A stretch of 64,000 nt of DNA from Caulobacteraceae bacterium (GTDB taxonomy: Bacteria > Pseudomonadota > Alphaproteobacteria > Caulobacterales > Caulobacteraceae), in assembly GCA_019247715.1 (NCBI GenBank), contig JAFBAO010000088.1:58420-122419 (forward strand), in the 5' to 3' direction. Shown one piece after another: positions 45,350 through 54,582 of this stretch. Each line of letters starts with the position of its first letter. The stretch's first letter is position 1. The translations under genes and the position numbers were made by a program. The notes beneath the pieces are model-generated. The model saw only the letters and a program-made list of their open reading frames with translations. It had not been told where the DNA came from and did no database searches.

Positions 45350-45790
45350 TCAGCGGGCGCTTTGCATGCGCTCCACGAAGGCGGTGACGCGTTCGTTGAT
45401 CGGGGCGAAGGAATCCTTCACCGAGGCGGCGACCGTCTCCGAAGCCTTGTTCAGCTCGGCGATGTACCCTTCGAGGGCGCTCTTGGCCCAGGCGGTCTGG
45501 AGTTCGACGACTTCCTGCACGCTCTTGGCCGAGCTGAGGTTGCGGGCCGCGGCGACCTGGTCTTCGAGGCTCTTCTTCGAATAGGCCATCGCCTGAGCAC
45601 CGAGCGCTTCGGCGCCCTTGGTGGCCGCGGTCACCGAGGCCACGACGGCTTCGATGTTCTTCTTCGAATGGGTGTTCATGTCGCTAAGAGCGGTGAGCGA
45701 CTTTTCGATCGAGTCCTTGAGGGCCTGATTGCCGGCGGCGGTGAACTGCTCCACCGTGGTCTTGACGGTTTCGGCGCCAGTGGCGGCCAT
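45350..45790 (-). CDS. Phasin-family protein
   Basis: 146 aa polyhydroxyalkanoate granule-coating protein. Sequence is almost entirely amphipathic helix with the phasin pattern (TVEQFTAAGNQALKDSIEKS, AMAYSKKSLEDQVAAARNL, SVQEVVELQTAWAKSALEGY). No Cys or Trp-rich catalytic elements. The ATG at 45790 follows AGGAGA at the right distance. It has its own terminator and an upstream inverted repeat, so it looks monocistronic and highly expressed. Confidence 0.92.
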   Translation of the reverse strand: MAATGAETVKTTVEQFTAAGNQALKDSIEKSLTALSDMNTHSKKNIEAVVASVTAATKGAEALGAQAMAYSKKSLEDQVAAARNLSSAKSVQEVVELQTAWAKSALEGYIAELNKASETVAASVKDSFAPINERVTAFVERMQSAR

Positions 45791-45880
45791 GGGTATCTCC
45801 TGGAAATAGGGCGGGGCGGACGCTGGGTACGGGATCGCGCCTTGGGCGAATGCCCGATTGACGGGACGCCGCCTTCTCAC

Positions 45881-45924
45881 ATGCTGCACTGCGATAGTCA
45901 AGGAGTTTTTGTGCGGTGCAGCAT
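45881..45924. promoter_or_regulatory. Inverted repeat upstream of the phasin gene, possible PhaR operator
   Basis: ATGCTGCAC at 45881-45889 and GTGCAGCAT at 45916-45924 are a perfect 9-bp inverted pair; extended to 13 bases the two arms agree at 11 positions (GC[AG]GTGCAGCAT). Their centres are 31 bases apart, about three helical turns. The element is 91-134 bases upstream of the phasin ATG. PhaR regulates phasins through TGC/GCA-type sites in other alphaproteobacteria; assignment to PhaR is inference. Confidence 0.5.
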
Positions 45925-46089
45925 AACGAAAAACCCAGCGTCGATCACGCTTTCGCGTTTCAGCGTGCTGCGACGCTTTCGCTCAAGTCTCGTTTACCTC
46001 CACGCAACCAAGGTGAAGCCATGCTAGGGTCTTCCCCGGCGAGCGACTCCCCTCGCTCCAGTAGAGTCCGTCCGACGGAGCCCGCATTA

Positions 46090-47445
46090 ATGTTCGAGCC
46101 CGCCCGCCGCGTAGCTAGCGTCCTGGCCGCCCTTAGCCTGGTTTCCAGCGCGGCCCCTGCCCTGGCGGAGCCCTCCGCACCTTCGATGTCGCCGCCGCCC
46201 CCCCTGGCGGACCTGCGGGTGCCGTCCGACGAGCCGCGCTACGCCGCGATCGTGGAAGACGCCCGGTCGGGCGAGGTGCTCTATGACAAGCGGGCGGATT
46301 CGCCCCGCTACCCGGCGTCGATCACCAAGATCATGACGCTCTATCTGACGTTCGAGGCGCTCGCGACCGGCCGCCTTTCACAGACCGACATCCTCGTGGT
46401 CTCGCCCCATGCGGCGGCCCAGGCGCCCACGAAGCTGGGGCTTCGGCCCGGCGACACCATCACCGTCGAAGACGCCATGCACGCGGTGGCCGTGAAGTCC
46501 GCCAACGACATGGCGGTGGCCCTGGCGGAGAAGATCGGCGGCAGCGAGGGCCGTTTCGCGGCCCTGATGACCCTCAAGGCGCAGGAACTGGGGATGACCC
46601 GCACCCGGTTCGTCAACGCCAACGGCCTTCCCGACAGCCGCCAGATCACCACCGCACGCGACATCGCGACCCTTTGCCGGGCCGTCCTGCGCGACTACCC
46701 GCAGTACTACGGCTTCTTCGGACAGGAACAGTTCACCTTCCGCGGTCAGACCATGACCAACCACAACGGCCTGCTTGGCAGGATGCCCGGGGTGGACGGC
46801 TTCAAGACCGGCTTCACCAACGCTGCGGGCTTCAACCTCGCCGCCTCGGCGGTCCGCAATGGCCGCAGGCTGATCACCGTGGTGCTCGGGGGCTCCTCGG
46901 GAGCGGCGCGCAACGCCAACGTCGAGGATCTGCTGCTCACCGGCTTCGACGTCGAGGAGCGTCGCGCCCGCGGCGAGCCGATCACCCTCGCCCAGAACTA
47001 CTTCGAGGCGCCGCCGCCCGGGGGCTCCATGCCGCACGCCGTCGAGCAGGGCGACGCCGACCCCATCGACGTGGTCCTGACCAGCGCCAACCGCGGCGCT
47101 CCGGTGAACATCCTGCCCTCCAGCTCCAGCCCGCTCTCGCCCGCCCGTCCGGTCGGTCGCTTCGCCTTCGGCGCCGCGCCGCCCGCCGCTCAGGCCCAGG
47201 CGCGGGATGCCCGCAACTGGACGGTCCAGGTCGGCGAGTTCCGCTCCGACCGGCTGGCGACGCGGCAGGTGGATTTCATCGCCGACAAGTTCAAGCAGCT
47301 CTTCGACGACCGCGAAGGGCAGGTGAACCACTCGGGCGGCCGCTTCCGCGCGATCTTCACGGGCTTCAGCCAGGCCGAGGCCAAGGGCGCCTGCGCCGAG
47401 GTCCAGGCCAAGGGGCTCCCCTGCCAGGCGTCGGGGCCGGGCTGA
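46090..47445 (+). CDS. D-alanyl-D-alanine carboxypeptidase with SPOR domain
   Basis: Penicillin-binding S11 peptidase trimming the terminal D-Ala of peptidoglycan stems; 451 aa from ATG 46090. A signal peptide ends at APALA (about residue 27), giving periplasmic location. Active-site motifs: SITK (SxxK), SAN (SxN), KTG (FKTGFTNAAG). After a Pro/Ser-rich linker a SPOR domain (NWTVQVGEFRSDRLATRQV to the end, about 375-451) should bind denuded septal glycan, so it probably acts at the division site. GGAG at 46077-46080 supports this start; the frame is open further upstream. Confidence 0.92.
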   Translation: MFEPARRVASVLAALSLVSSAAPALAEPSAPSMSPPPPLADLRVPSDEPRYAAIVEDARSGEVLYDKRADSPRYPASITKIMTLYLTFEALATGRLSQTDILVVSPHAAAQAPTKLGLRPGDTITVEDAMHAVAVKSANDMAVALAEKIGGSEGRFAALMTLKAQELGMTRTRFVNANGLPDSRQITTARDIATLCRAVLRDYPQYYGFFGQEQFTFRGQTMTNHNGLLGRMPGVDGFKTGFTNAAGFNLAASAVRNGRRLITVVLGGSSGAARNANVEDLLLTGFDVEERRARGEPITLAQNYFEAPPPGGSMPHAVEQGDADPIDVVLTSANRGAPVNILPSSSSPLSPARPVGRFAFGAAPPAAQAQARDARNWTVQVGEFRSDRLATRQVDFIADKFKQLFDDREGQVNHSGGRFRAIFTGFSQAEAKGACAEVQAKGLPCQASGPG

Positions 47446-47458
47446 CGCTCTCGCGCCG

Positions 47459-47854
47459 CTAACGATCCTCCAGGAGTCGCCTGCGCGCCAGGTTGAGCTG
47501 GCTCGCAAGGCCAGGGGCGCCGCCCATGTCCGGATGCACCCTCCGCATCAGCCGCCGATAGGCCGCCTCGATTTCCTCGACGCCGGCCCCTTCGCCCACG
47601 CCAAGGGTGGCCCGGGCCTCGGCGAGGCTCATCGGGACCGCCGGCGGCGCGCGCCGCGGCCATCTCACGGGCGGCGAGAGCCAGAACGCCGCGGCGGCGA
47701 GGAGCGCCGCGCCTAGCCAGGCGCCCCGCAGCGCCGCGACCACCGCCCCGGCGGCGGCGGCCAGGGAGACGACGAAGGCGGTCCTTCCTCTGAGCGCCCG
47801 CCTTTCGAAGGCGAGGAGCGCCAAGACCAGCGCCCCCAGCGCCGCGAAGATCAT
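47459..47854 (-). CDS. Membrane-anchored J-domain protein
   Basis: 131 aa. The N-terminal half has two or three hydrophobic segments (FAALGALVLALLAFE, AFVVSLAAAAGAVVAAL, AWLGAALLAAAAFWL); the C-terminal half is a J domain with EIEAAYRRLMRRVHPDMGG containing the HPD motif that stimulates DnaK. The layout resembles mitochondrial Pam18/TIM14 and DnaJ-like alphaproteobacterial proteins. It lies 13 bases downstream of mipZ on the same strand and is probably co-transcribed. Confidence 0.85.
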   Translation of the reverse strand: MIFAALGALVLALLAFERRALRGRTAFVVSLAAAAGAVVAALRGAWLGAALLAAAAFWLSPPVRWPRRAPPAVPMSLAEARATLGVGEGAGVEEIEAAYRRLMRRVHPDMGGAPGLASQLNLARRRLLEDR

Positions 47855-47867
47855 CGCACTTGGCGCG

Positions 47868-48647
47868 CTACTCCGCGGCCAGGATCGAGCCGGCGGAGGC
47901 GAAGCCGAGCTCGCCCATCAAGACCCGCATCTCCTGACGGGCGGCCACCTGGGCGAGCGAGATGGGGATCGGCCGCACCCCCGGTCCGAGATCGGCGACC
48001 GTCAATCCGAAGGGGAACAGCTCGCGGTAGATCACCCGGTCGCGCAGGCCATGCAAGGTTCGAAATCCCACCCGCCGCGACAGCGCCTTCAGCCGTTCGT
48101 CCACCCGCTTGCGATTGCGCGGCTCGGCGGCGGTCATCCGGTTGCGAAGCACCACCCAGTCGACCGAGCGCGCCTGCTGGGCCGCCCGTTGCTTGCGGGC
48201 CTCCCAGACGGTCTCGGCGTAGTGGCTGGGGCGCAGGAGGTCGAGGGTCAGCGGATCGACGACCCCCAACACCGCGAAGTCGACGAAGCTGTCGTTCATG
48301 GGGGTAACGATCAGATCGGCCCGCTGGTGGGCGGCCCGGCTGAGCTCGGTGTCGGCGCCCGGCGTGTCGATGAGCACGAAGTCCGCCTCGCCCAGCTCCG
48401 CCAGCGCCCCCTCCAGGCTGGCGGCGTCCTCGACGCCGTCGACGTGGGCCACCTGCGGCAGCACCGCCTCGTGGGCGGCGATCCAGCGGCTGCGGTTGGC
48501 GAAGAAGTGGGCCAGCGTCTGCTGGCGGCGATCCAGGTCGACGGCGGCGACTTTCGCTCCGTCGTGGGCGAGAGCGACGGCCAGATGGACCGCCACCGTG
48601 GACTTGCCGGCCCCGCCCTTCTCGTTGCCGACGACGATGATGCGCAT
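47868..48647 (-). CDS. mipZ: Division-plane positioning ATPase MipZ
   Basis: ParA-superfamily ATPase that forms polar gradients on ParB and blocks FtsZ assembly away from midcell; found in alphaproteobacteria lacking MinCD. 259 aa. The N-terminus has IIVVGNEKGGAGKSTVAVHL, with the deviant Walker A signature Lys10 and Lys15; LIDTPGADT is the switch II/Walker A' region and VDLDRRQQTLAHFF follows strand 2 as in the C. crescentus protein. ATG 48647, preceded by AGGGGAG. Divergent from panC. Confidence 0.95.
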   Translation of the reverse strand: MRIIVVGNEKGGAGKSTVAVHLAVALAHDGAKVAAVDLDRRQQTLAHFFANRSRWIAAHEAVLPQVAHVDGVEDAASLEGALAELGEADFVLIDTPGADTELSRAAHQRADLIVTPMNDSFVDFAVLGVVDPLTLDLLRPSHYAETVWEARKQRAAQQARSVDWVVLRNRMTAAEPRNRKRVDERLKALSRRVGFRTLHGLRDRVIYRELFPFGLTVADLGPGVRPIPISLAQVAARQEMRVLMGELGFASAGSILAAE

Positions 48648-48816
48648 CCGGCTCCCCTGGTGAGGCCATGTGCCCCAGAATCACTTCAGGCGCACCCGGG
48701 GTACGAGACACTGGCCGCAGGCCATCGTCAACGCGACCACCCGACAGAACGCCCCGCCTGGACTCGGTCCCCCTTGGCCCTCCATATGCCGGCGACGCCG
48801 CCCCCCAGAGGACCCG

Positions 48817-49689
48817 ATGCCGGACCCCACGCTTCCCGCCGCGCGCACCGTCGCCGAGCTTCGCGCCGCGGTGAGCGCCTGGCGCGGCGCCGGCCGCAGG
48901 GTCGCCCTCGTCCCCACCATGGGCGCACTGCACGAAGGGCATCTGTCGCTGGTGCGGCTCGGCAAGTCCAAGGCCGATCATGTCGTCGCCAGCATCTTCG
49001 TCAATCCGACCCAGTTCGCGCCCGGCGAGGACTTCGAGGCCTACCCGCGCGACGAAGCCCGCGATGCGGCTCTGCTGGCCGGCGCCGGCTGCGACCTGCT
49101 CTACGCGCCGACCGTTGCGGAGATGTATCCGCCGGGATTTTCCACCAGCGTCGACGTCGGCGGGGTCTCGACGCCCCTCGACGGGCTGGCGCGGCCGACC
49201 CACTTCGCCGGCGTCGCCACGGTGGTGACCAAGCTGCTGCTGCAGTGCCGCCCGGACGTGGCGATCTTCGGGGAGAAGGACTTCCAGCAGCTGCTCGTCA
49301 TCCGGCGCCTGGCGCGCGACCTCGACCTGCCGGTGGAGATACTCGGAGGCCCGACGAAGCGCGACGTCGACGGCCTCGCCCTCTCCTCGCGCAACGCCTA
49401 CCTGTCGGTCGAAGAACGGCGTGTGGCTGGAACGCTGAACCTCGCCTTGAAGACGGCCGCCGAGGCCTTGGCTGCGGGCGCGGCGGTGGACAGCGTCGAG
49501 GCGGAAGCGAAGGCGAGGATCGCCTCCGCGGGCTTCGGGTCGATCGACTACGTCGAGGTCCGCGCCGAGGACGACCTCGGCCGCCTGGGCCCAGGTCCGC
49601 TCGAGAGCCCGGCCCGCATCTTCGTCGCCGCGCGGATTGGCCGCACCCGCCTGATCGACAATTGGCCGGTCCGGACGCCGGTGACCTAG
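48817..49689 (+). CDS. panC: Pantoate--beta-alanine ligase
   Basis: Last step of pantothenate synthesis: ATP-dependent condensation of pantoate and beta-alanine; 290 aa. Motifs: VPTMGALHEGHLSLV (HxGH-type), FVNPTQF, FGEKDFQQL, and GLALSSRNAYLS (KMSKS-like). The ATG at 48817 follows AGAGGA; the open frame further upstream overlaps the mipZ promoter region. Ends close to a convergent DUF1489 gene. Confidence 0.96.
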   Translation: MPDPTLPAARTVAELRAAVSAWRGAGRRVALVPTMGALHEGHLSLVRLGKSKADHVVASIFVNPTQFAPGEDFEAYPRDEARDAALLAGAGCDLLYAPTVAEMYPPGFSTSVDVGGVSTPLDGLARPTHFAGVATVVTKLLLQCRPDVAIFGEKDFQQLLVIRRLARDLDLPVEILGGPTKRDVDGLALSSRNAYLSVEERRVAGTLNLALKTAAEALAAGAAVDSVEAEAKARIASAGFGSIDYVEVRAEDDLGRLGPGPLESPARIFVAARIGRTRLIDNWPVRTPVT

Positions 49690-49700
49690 ATCGAAAAGTC

Positions 49701-49714
49701 TGGAACGCGTTCCA
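49701..49714. repeat. Perfect 14-bp palindrome between panC and DUF1489
   Basis: TGGAACGCGTTCCA reads the same on both strands and sits in the 67-base gap between two convergent genes. It resembles LacI-type operators in shape (TGG...CCA), but the place has no promoter. The inner GAACGCGTTC occurs again at 17165-17174. Confidence 0.6.
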
Positions 49715-49756
49715 ACCGCAGGCGCGGCTCCGTCCCTGAATGCGCCCGGCGACCGC

Positions 49757-50167
49757 TCACCAGGCGCCGATCTCGCGCAGCCGCCGGGCGAGCTCGGCGG
49801 GGACCTCGCCGTCGGCGGCCCCGCCCAGGTCGGCGGGGACATCCTCCTGGTCCAGGTAGCGCCAGCCCTGGAACGCGCGCCGCGGCTGCGGAACGGTCGC
49901 GATCATCTTTTCGCCGACGCGGATCTCGCAGCGGCGCCCGGCGCCCTCCCCGATCGTCTCGATCGCCTGGACCGGCTGGCGGACCAGGATCACGCCCTTG
50001 AAGACCCAATAGAGCGAGCCGCCGGCCAGGATCTCGGCGGCGCGCTTCGGGGTCTGGCGGGTGCGCACGACCGGCGGATGTCCCGCCGCCGCACGGGCCG
50101 CGCGCCAGGTGCGCAAATCGTCCGGCGTCTCCGCGCCCACACAGAGCTTGATGAGGTGCAGCGCCAT
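49757..50167 (-). CDS. DUF1489-family protein
   Basis: 136 aa alphaproteobacterial protein of unknown function. Recognised by the opening MALHLIKLCVGAETPDDLRT, the segment GSLYWVFKGVILVRQPV and the end GWRYLDQEDVPADL. No motif for catalysis. The ATG at 50167 is 8 bases after the stop of the carboxylase alpha subunit gene, so it is the last gene of the leucine-catabolism run, but DUF1489 genes also occur in other contexts. Confidence 0.88.
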   Translation of the reverse strand: MALHLIKLCVGAETPDDLRTWRAARAAAGHPPVVRTRQTPKRAAEILAGGSLYWVFKGVILVRQPVQAIETIGEGAGRRCEIRVGEKMIATVPQPRRAFQGWRYLDQEDVPADLGGAADGEVPAELARRLREIGAW

Positions 50168-50174
50168 GCGGGCG

Positions 50175-52040
50175 TCAGTCCTTGGCCGTCAGCCGCATCA
50201 GCAGCGCCCCTTCGGCCACCTGCTCGCCCGCCGCCACCGCCACTTCGGCCACCACCGCATCGAAAGGCGCCGGCAGGCTCTGTTCCATCTTCATCGCCTC
50301 GATGACGACGAGCGAGCCCCCCCGGCGCACCGCATCCCCGGCCTTGACGCCCACCTCGACCACCCGGCCGGGCATCGGCGCCAGGATCATCCCGCCGCCG
50401 GCGCTCGCCTCCCCGGCGTCGGCGCTGCGGGGACGCGCGAAGGGATAGGCCTCGCCGGCCTCGAATACGACGGCGCAGTCGTCGCCGACTCTGAGGCTCG
50501 GCCGTCGCCGGTCGGCGAAGGGCGCAGCGAAAACGTCCTCGCCCTGCTGAATCAGGGCGGGCGCAGGTTCGGCTCCGAGCCTGAAGCCGGCGAGCGGCGC
50601 TGCACTCCACGGCCCGCGGTCGGCCCCGTCGCTCGCCAGCGCCCACGCGGCCGCCGTCAGCGCCTCGTCCGAAGGCCGCGGCCGGACAGTCAGTTCCGGA
50701 ACGCGCTCGATCAACCCCGTGTCGACGCGCCCCTCGCGCACCTCCGTATCGGCAAGCAGACGCGCGAGGAAACCTGCGTTGGTCTTCACCGGCCAGGCCT
50801 CCACGGCCCCGAGCGCGCCGGAAAGCCGCGCCAGCGCCGACTGCCGGTCCGTCCCGTGGGCGGTGAGCTTGGCGATCATCGGATCGTAGTGCGTCGCCAC
50901 CTCGCCCCCGGCCTCGACGCCGGCGTCGATCCTGATCCCCGCTGGCAGGAGCAAATGGCCGAGCGGCCCCGCCGAGGGTGCGAATCCCGCAGCAGGATCC
51001 TCCGCATAGAGCCTAGCCTCCACGGCCCATCCCGTCATGGTGATCTCCTCCTGGCGAAGCGGCAGAGGTTCGCCGGCGGCGATCCGCAGCTGCCATTCCA
51101 CCAGGTCGAGGCCGGTGATCGCCTCGGTCACCGGATGCTCCACCTGCAGGCGGGTGTTCATCTCCATGAACCAGATCCGGTCCGTTCTGAGGCCGTCAGA
51201 GGCGTCGGCCAAGAACTCGACGGTGCCGGCGTTCTGGTAGCCTACGGCCTTGGCGGCGCGGACGGCGACATCGCAGAGCCAGGCGCGGCTCTCGGCGCTT
51301 AGACCCGGCGCCGGCGCCTCCTCGGCCAGCTTCTGGCGGCGGCGTTGCAGCGAGCAGTCCCGCTCAAAGAGGTGGACCACGTTTCCGGCCGCGTCGCCGA
51401 ACACCTGCACCTCCAGGTGGCGGGCCTTGGTGGCGAAGCTCTCCAGCAGCACTCGGTCGTCGCCGAAAGCGGCGGCCGCCTCGCGCCTCGCCGAGGCGAG
51501 CGCGGCGGCGAAATCGGCCTTGCGCTCGACCTTGCGGATGCCCTTGCCGCCACCGCCGGCTATCGCCTTGATCAGGACCGGCCAGCCGATCGCCTCGGCC
51601 TCGCGCCGGAGCCGCGCATCCGACTGGTCCTCACCGAGGTAGCCGGGGGTCACGGGGGCGCCGGCGGCCGCCATCAGCCGCTTGGCCTCGTCTTTCAGTC
51701 CCATAGCCCGAATGGCCGACGGCGGCGGCCCGACCCAGATGAGGCCCGCCTCGATCACGGCCTCGGCGAAATCGGCGTTCTCGGAAAGGAAGCCGTATCC
51801 GGGATGGATCGCCTCGGCGCCGGTCGCGCGGGCCGCCCCCAGGATGGCGGCGCCGTTCAGGTAGCTCTGCAGGGCGGCCGCCGGTCCGATCGGCTTCGCC
51901 TCGTCGGCTTCGGCCACGTGGCGCGCATGGGCGTCCGCCTCGGAATAGACCGCGACGCTCGCCACCCCCATGCGCCGCGCGGTGCGGATGACCCGGCGGG
52001 CGATCTCGCCGCGATTGGCGACCAGCAGCTTGCCGATCAA
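50175..52040 (-). CDS. liuD: Methylcrotonyl-CoA carboxylase, biotin-containing alpha subunit
   Basis: 621 aa: biotin carboxylase domain (KLLVANRGEIARRVIRTA start, ATP-grasp loop KAIAGGGGKGIRKV, FMEMNTRLQVEHPVTE) followed by a linker and a C-terminal biotin carrier domain with the biotinylation motif EAMKMEQSL. The TTG start at 52040 overlaps the hydratase stop by four bases (TTGA). Methylcrotonyl-CoA is favoured over propionyl- or acetyl-CoA because the beta subunit and hydratase next to it have the liuB-C-D order of leucine catabolism. Confidence 0.92.
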   Translation of the reverse strand: MIGKLLVANRGEIARRVIRTARRMGVASVAVYSEADAHARHVAEADEAKPIGPAAALQSYLNGAAILGAARATGAEAIHPGYGFLSENADFAEAVIEAGLIWVGPPPSAIRAMGLKDEAKRLMAAAGAPVTPGYLGEDQSDARLRREAEAIGWPVLIKAIAGGGGKGIRKVERKADFAAALASARREAAAAFGDDRVLLESFATKARHLEVQVFGDAAGNVVHLFERDCSLQRRRQKLAEEAPAPGLSAESRAWLCDVAVRAAKAVGYQNAGTVEFLADASDGLRTDRIWFMEMNTRLQVEHPVTEAITGLDLVEWQLRIAAGEPLPLRQEEITMTGWAVEARLYAEDPAAGFAPSAGPLGHLLLPAGIRIDAGVEAGGEVATHYDPMIAKLTAHGTDRQSALARLSGALGAVEAWPVKTNAGFLARLLADTEVREGRVDTGLIERVPELTVRPRPSDEALTAAAWALASDGADRGPWSAAPLAGFRLGAEPAPALIQQGEDVFAAPFADRRRPSLRVGDDCAVVFEAGEAYPFARPRSADAGEASAGGGMILAPMPGRVVEVGVKAGDAVRRGGSLVVIEAMKMEQSLPAPFDAVVAEVAVAAGEQVAEGALLMRLTAKD

Positions 52041-52876
52041 TCCGACCAGCTCGGCTTGCGGCGTTCGAGAAAGGCGCGCACCCCCTCCTGGCCCTCGGCG
52101 CTCGTCCTTTGGGCGGCGAGGCGATGGGCGGTGTGGCTCATCAGGGCGTGGTCGACGGGCCGCCAGGCCACCTCGTCCACCAGCTTCTTGGCCTCGCCCA
52201 TGGCCAACGGCGCGCAAGCGAGGACGTCGGCGACCAGCTTCGCCCTCGCGCCCTCGAGTCCGGCCGTGTCCGCGACCACCTGGTCGACCAGCCCGATGCC
52301 CCGCGCGAACTCGGCGTCGAACCCTTCGCCGCTGGCGAAGAGGCGCCGGGTCATACGGGTCCCGATCGCCGCGACCACGTACGGGCTCACCGTCGCCGGG
52401 ATGAGGCCGAGCTTCACCTCGGAGAAGGCGAAACGGGCGTCGGCCGTGGCGATGGCCATGTCGCAGGCTGCCACGATCCCCGCCCCGCCGCCGTAAGCCG
52501 GTCCCTCCACCAGGGCCACGGTGAGCGCCGGGATGTCGTAGAGGTGCTTCAGCATGACCGCCAACTGCAAGGCGTCATCGCGGTTGTCGCCCTCGGTCTG
52601 ATCGGCCGCCTCGCGCATCCACTCGAGGTCGGCGCCCGCCGAGAAGGCGCCGCCCGCCCCGCGCACGAACACCACCCGCAGCGTTTCCTGGTCGCGCAGG
52701 GTCTCGAAGTTCTCCCGCAGCGCCCCGATGAGCTCGGCGTTGAAGGCGTTCTTCTTGTCCGGCCGGTTCATGGTGACCGTGACCGCGCCCTCCGGCGTGG
52801 CCTCGATGAGGACCAGGTCCGACTGGGCGTCGGTGTCGGGCACTTCGACGAAGGGATCGGCGATGGGGTTCGGCAT
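52037..52876 (-). CDS. liuC: Enoyl-CoA hydratase/isomerase, probable methylglutaconyl-CoA hydratase
   Basis: 279 aa crotonase-fold protein. Oxyanion-hole segments GAFSAGADLEWM and GPAYGGGAGIVAACDM are present, and FAFSEVKLGLIPATVSPYVV is the family core. Position between the carboxylase beta and alpha genes identifies it as the 3-methylglutaconyl-CoA hydratase of leucine breakdown. ATG 52876 is chosen; TTG 52912 would add 12 residues. Confidence 0.88.
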   Translation of the reverse strand: MPNPIADPFVEVPDTDAQSDLVLIEATPEGAVTVTMNRPDKKNAFNAELIGALRENFETLRDQETLRVVFVRGAGGAFSAGADLEWMREAADQTEGDNRDDALQLAVMLKHLYDIPALTVALVEGPAYGGGAGIVAACDMAIATADARFAFSEVKLGLIPATVSPYVVAAIGTRMTRRLFASGEGFDAEFARGIGLVDQVVADTAGLEGARAKLVADVLACAPLAMGEAKKLVDEVAWRPVDHALMSHTAHRLAAQRTSAEGQEGVRAFLERRKPSWSD

Positions 52877-52936
52877 GGACGGGCTTTCACTGACGGGGCG
52901 AGATTGGTCCAAGAGCCCGCCCGGGACAACCTGCCT

Positions 52937-54544
52937 CTACATCCTGAAGACGCCGAATCGCGTGTCGGGGATCGGGGCGTTCAGGGCGGCGGCGATGGCG
53001 AGGCCCAGGACGTCGCGCGTCTGGACCGGATCGATGATTCCGTCGTCCCATAGGCGCGCGGTGGCGTAATAGGGGTCGCCCTCGGCCTCGTAACGCTCGC
53101 GGACGGGCGCCTTGAAGGCCTCCTCTTGCGACGCCGGCCAGGCCTCGCCGGCCGCCTCCAGGGCGTCGCGGCGGATGGTCGCCAGCACGCTGGCCGCCTG
53201 CTCCCCGCCCATCACGCTGATGCGGCTGTTGGGCCAGGAGAACAGGAAGCGCGGCGAATAGGCCCTCCCGCACATGCCGTAGTTCCCCGCCCCGAAGCTG
53301 CCGCCGATGATGAGGGTGAGCTTGGGGACTTCGGCGCAGGCCACGGCGGCCACCAGCTTGGCGCCGTCCTTGGCGATGCCGCCCGCCTCGTACTTGCCGC
53401 CGACCATGAAGCCGGAGATGTTCTGCAGGAAGAGAAGCGGAATCTTCCGCTGGCAGGCGAGCTCGATGAAGTGCGCCCCCTTGAGCGCGCTTTCGGAGAA
53501 GAGCACGCCGTTGTTGGCCAGGATCGCGACCGGGTAGCCCCAGATCCGCGCGAAGCCGGTGACGAGGGTTGACCCGTAGAGCTGCTTGAATTCGTCGAAT
53601 TCCGAGCCGTCCGTCAGGCGGGCGATGACCTCCCGCACCTCGTATGGCGCCCGCACGTCCGGCGGGATGATCCCGTAGAGCTCGGCCGGATCGTAGGCCG
53701 GCGGCTTGGGCTCGCGCATGTCAAGCAGCGTGCTGGCGGACGGTCCCAGGCGGGCCACGATCTGGCGGACGATCTCGAGGGCGTGGGCGTCGCTCGCCGC
53801 CACGTGGTCGACGAGTCCGGACCTGCGGCCGTGAGTGTCGGCGCCGCCGAGGGTCTCGGCGTCGATCACCTCGCCGGTGGCCGCCTTCACCAGCGGCGGC
53901 CCGCCCAGGAAGATGGTGCCCTGCCCCCGCACGATGACCGTCTCGTCGCTCATGGCCGGTACATAAGCGCCGCCCGCGGTGCACGAGCCCATGACGCAGG
54001 CCACCTGGGCGATCCCCGCAGCGCTCATCCGCGCCTGGTTGAAGAAGATCCGCCCGAAATGGTCGCGGTCCGGGAAGACCTCGGCCTGGTGCGGCAGGTT
54101 CGCGCCGCCGCTGTCCACCAGATAGACGCAGGGAAGCTGGTTCTGCAGCGCGATCTCCTGGGCGCGCAGATGCTTCTTCACGGTGATCGGGAAGTAGGCC
54201 CCGCCCTTCACGGTGGCGTCGTTGGCGACCACCATCACCTCCCGCCCCGCGACGCGGCCGACGCCGGCGATGATCCCGGCCGCGGGGGCCGCGCCCTCGT
54301 AGAGGCCGAAGGCGGCCAGCTGGCCGATCTCCAGGAACGGCGAGCCGATGTCCAGCAGCCGCTCCACCCGCTCGCGGGGCAGCAGCTTGCCGCGCTCGGC
54401 GTGACGCCTGCGGGCCGCCTCCGGTCCGCCCAGCGCCGCGTCGGCGATCCGCCGGTGGAGCTCGTCGGCTAGGCCCCGGTTCAGCTTCGCGTTGCGGCGG
54501 AAGGCGTTGCTCTTGGCGTCGATCGCGGAGCTGAGCTTCGGCAT
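52937..54544 (-). CDS. liuB: Methylcrotonyl-CoA carboxylase, carboxyltransferase beta subunit
   Basis: 535 aa carboxyltransferase. N-half has [20 protein letters not shown] and [20 protein letters not shown]-half has [31 protein letters not shown] and the glycine-rich [20 protein letters not shown]. The segment GGANLPHQ is characteristic of MCC beta. It transfers carboxyl from biotin to 3-methylcrotonyl-CoA. ATG 54544. No isovaleryl-CoA dehydrogenase gene (liuA) precedes it in this window; LysE does. Confidence 0.94.
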   Translation of the reverse strand: MPKLSSAIDAKSNAFRRNAKLNRGLADELHRRIADAALGGPEAARRRHAERGKLLPRERVERLLDIGSPFLEIGQLAAFGLYEGAAPAAGIIAGVGRVAGREVMVVANDATVKGGAYFPITVKKHLRAQEIALQNQLPCVYLVDSGGANLPHQAEVFPDRDHFGRIFFNQARMSAAGIAQVACVMGSCTAGGAYVPAMSDETVIVRGQGTIFLGGPPLVKAATGEVIDAETLGGADTHGRRSGLVDHVAASDAHALEIVRQIVARLGPSASTLLDMREPKPPAYDPAELYGIIPPDVRAPYEVREVIARLTDGSEFDEFKQLYGSTLVTGFARIWGYPVAILANNGVLFSESALKGAHFIELACQRKIPLLFLQNISGFMVGGKYEAGGIAKDGAKLVAAVACAEVPKLTLIIGGSFGAGNYGMCGRAYSPRFLFSWPNSRISVMGGEQAASVLATIRRDALEAAGEAWPASQEEAFKAPVRERYEAEGDPYYATARLWDDGIIDPVQTRDVLGLAIAAALNAPIPDTRFGVFRM

Positions 54545-54582
54545 GAACAAGGGATACGCCCGCCGGCTTTGCTCGGGAAGGT

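Noticed and set aside
47851..49842. Long minus-strand frame across mipZ and panC
   Set aside because: Real genes are in other frames (mipZ minus, panC plus) with clear motifs; this frame reads as shadow sequence.
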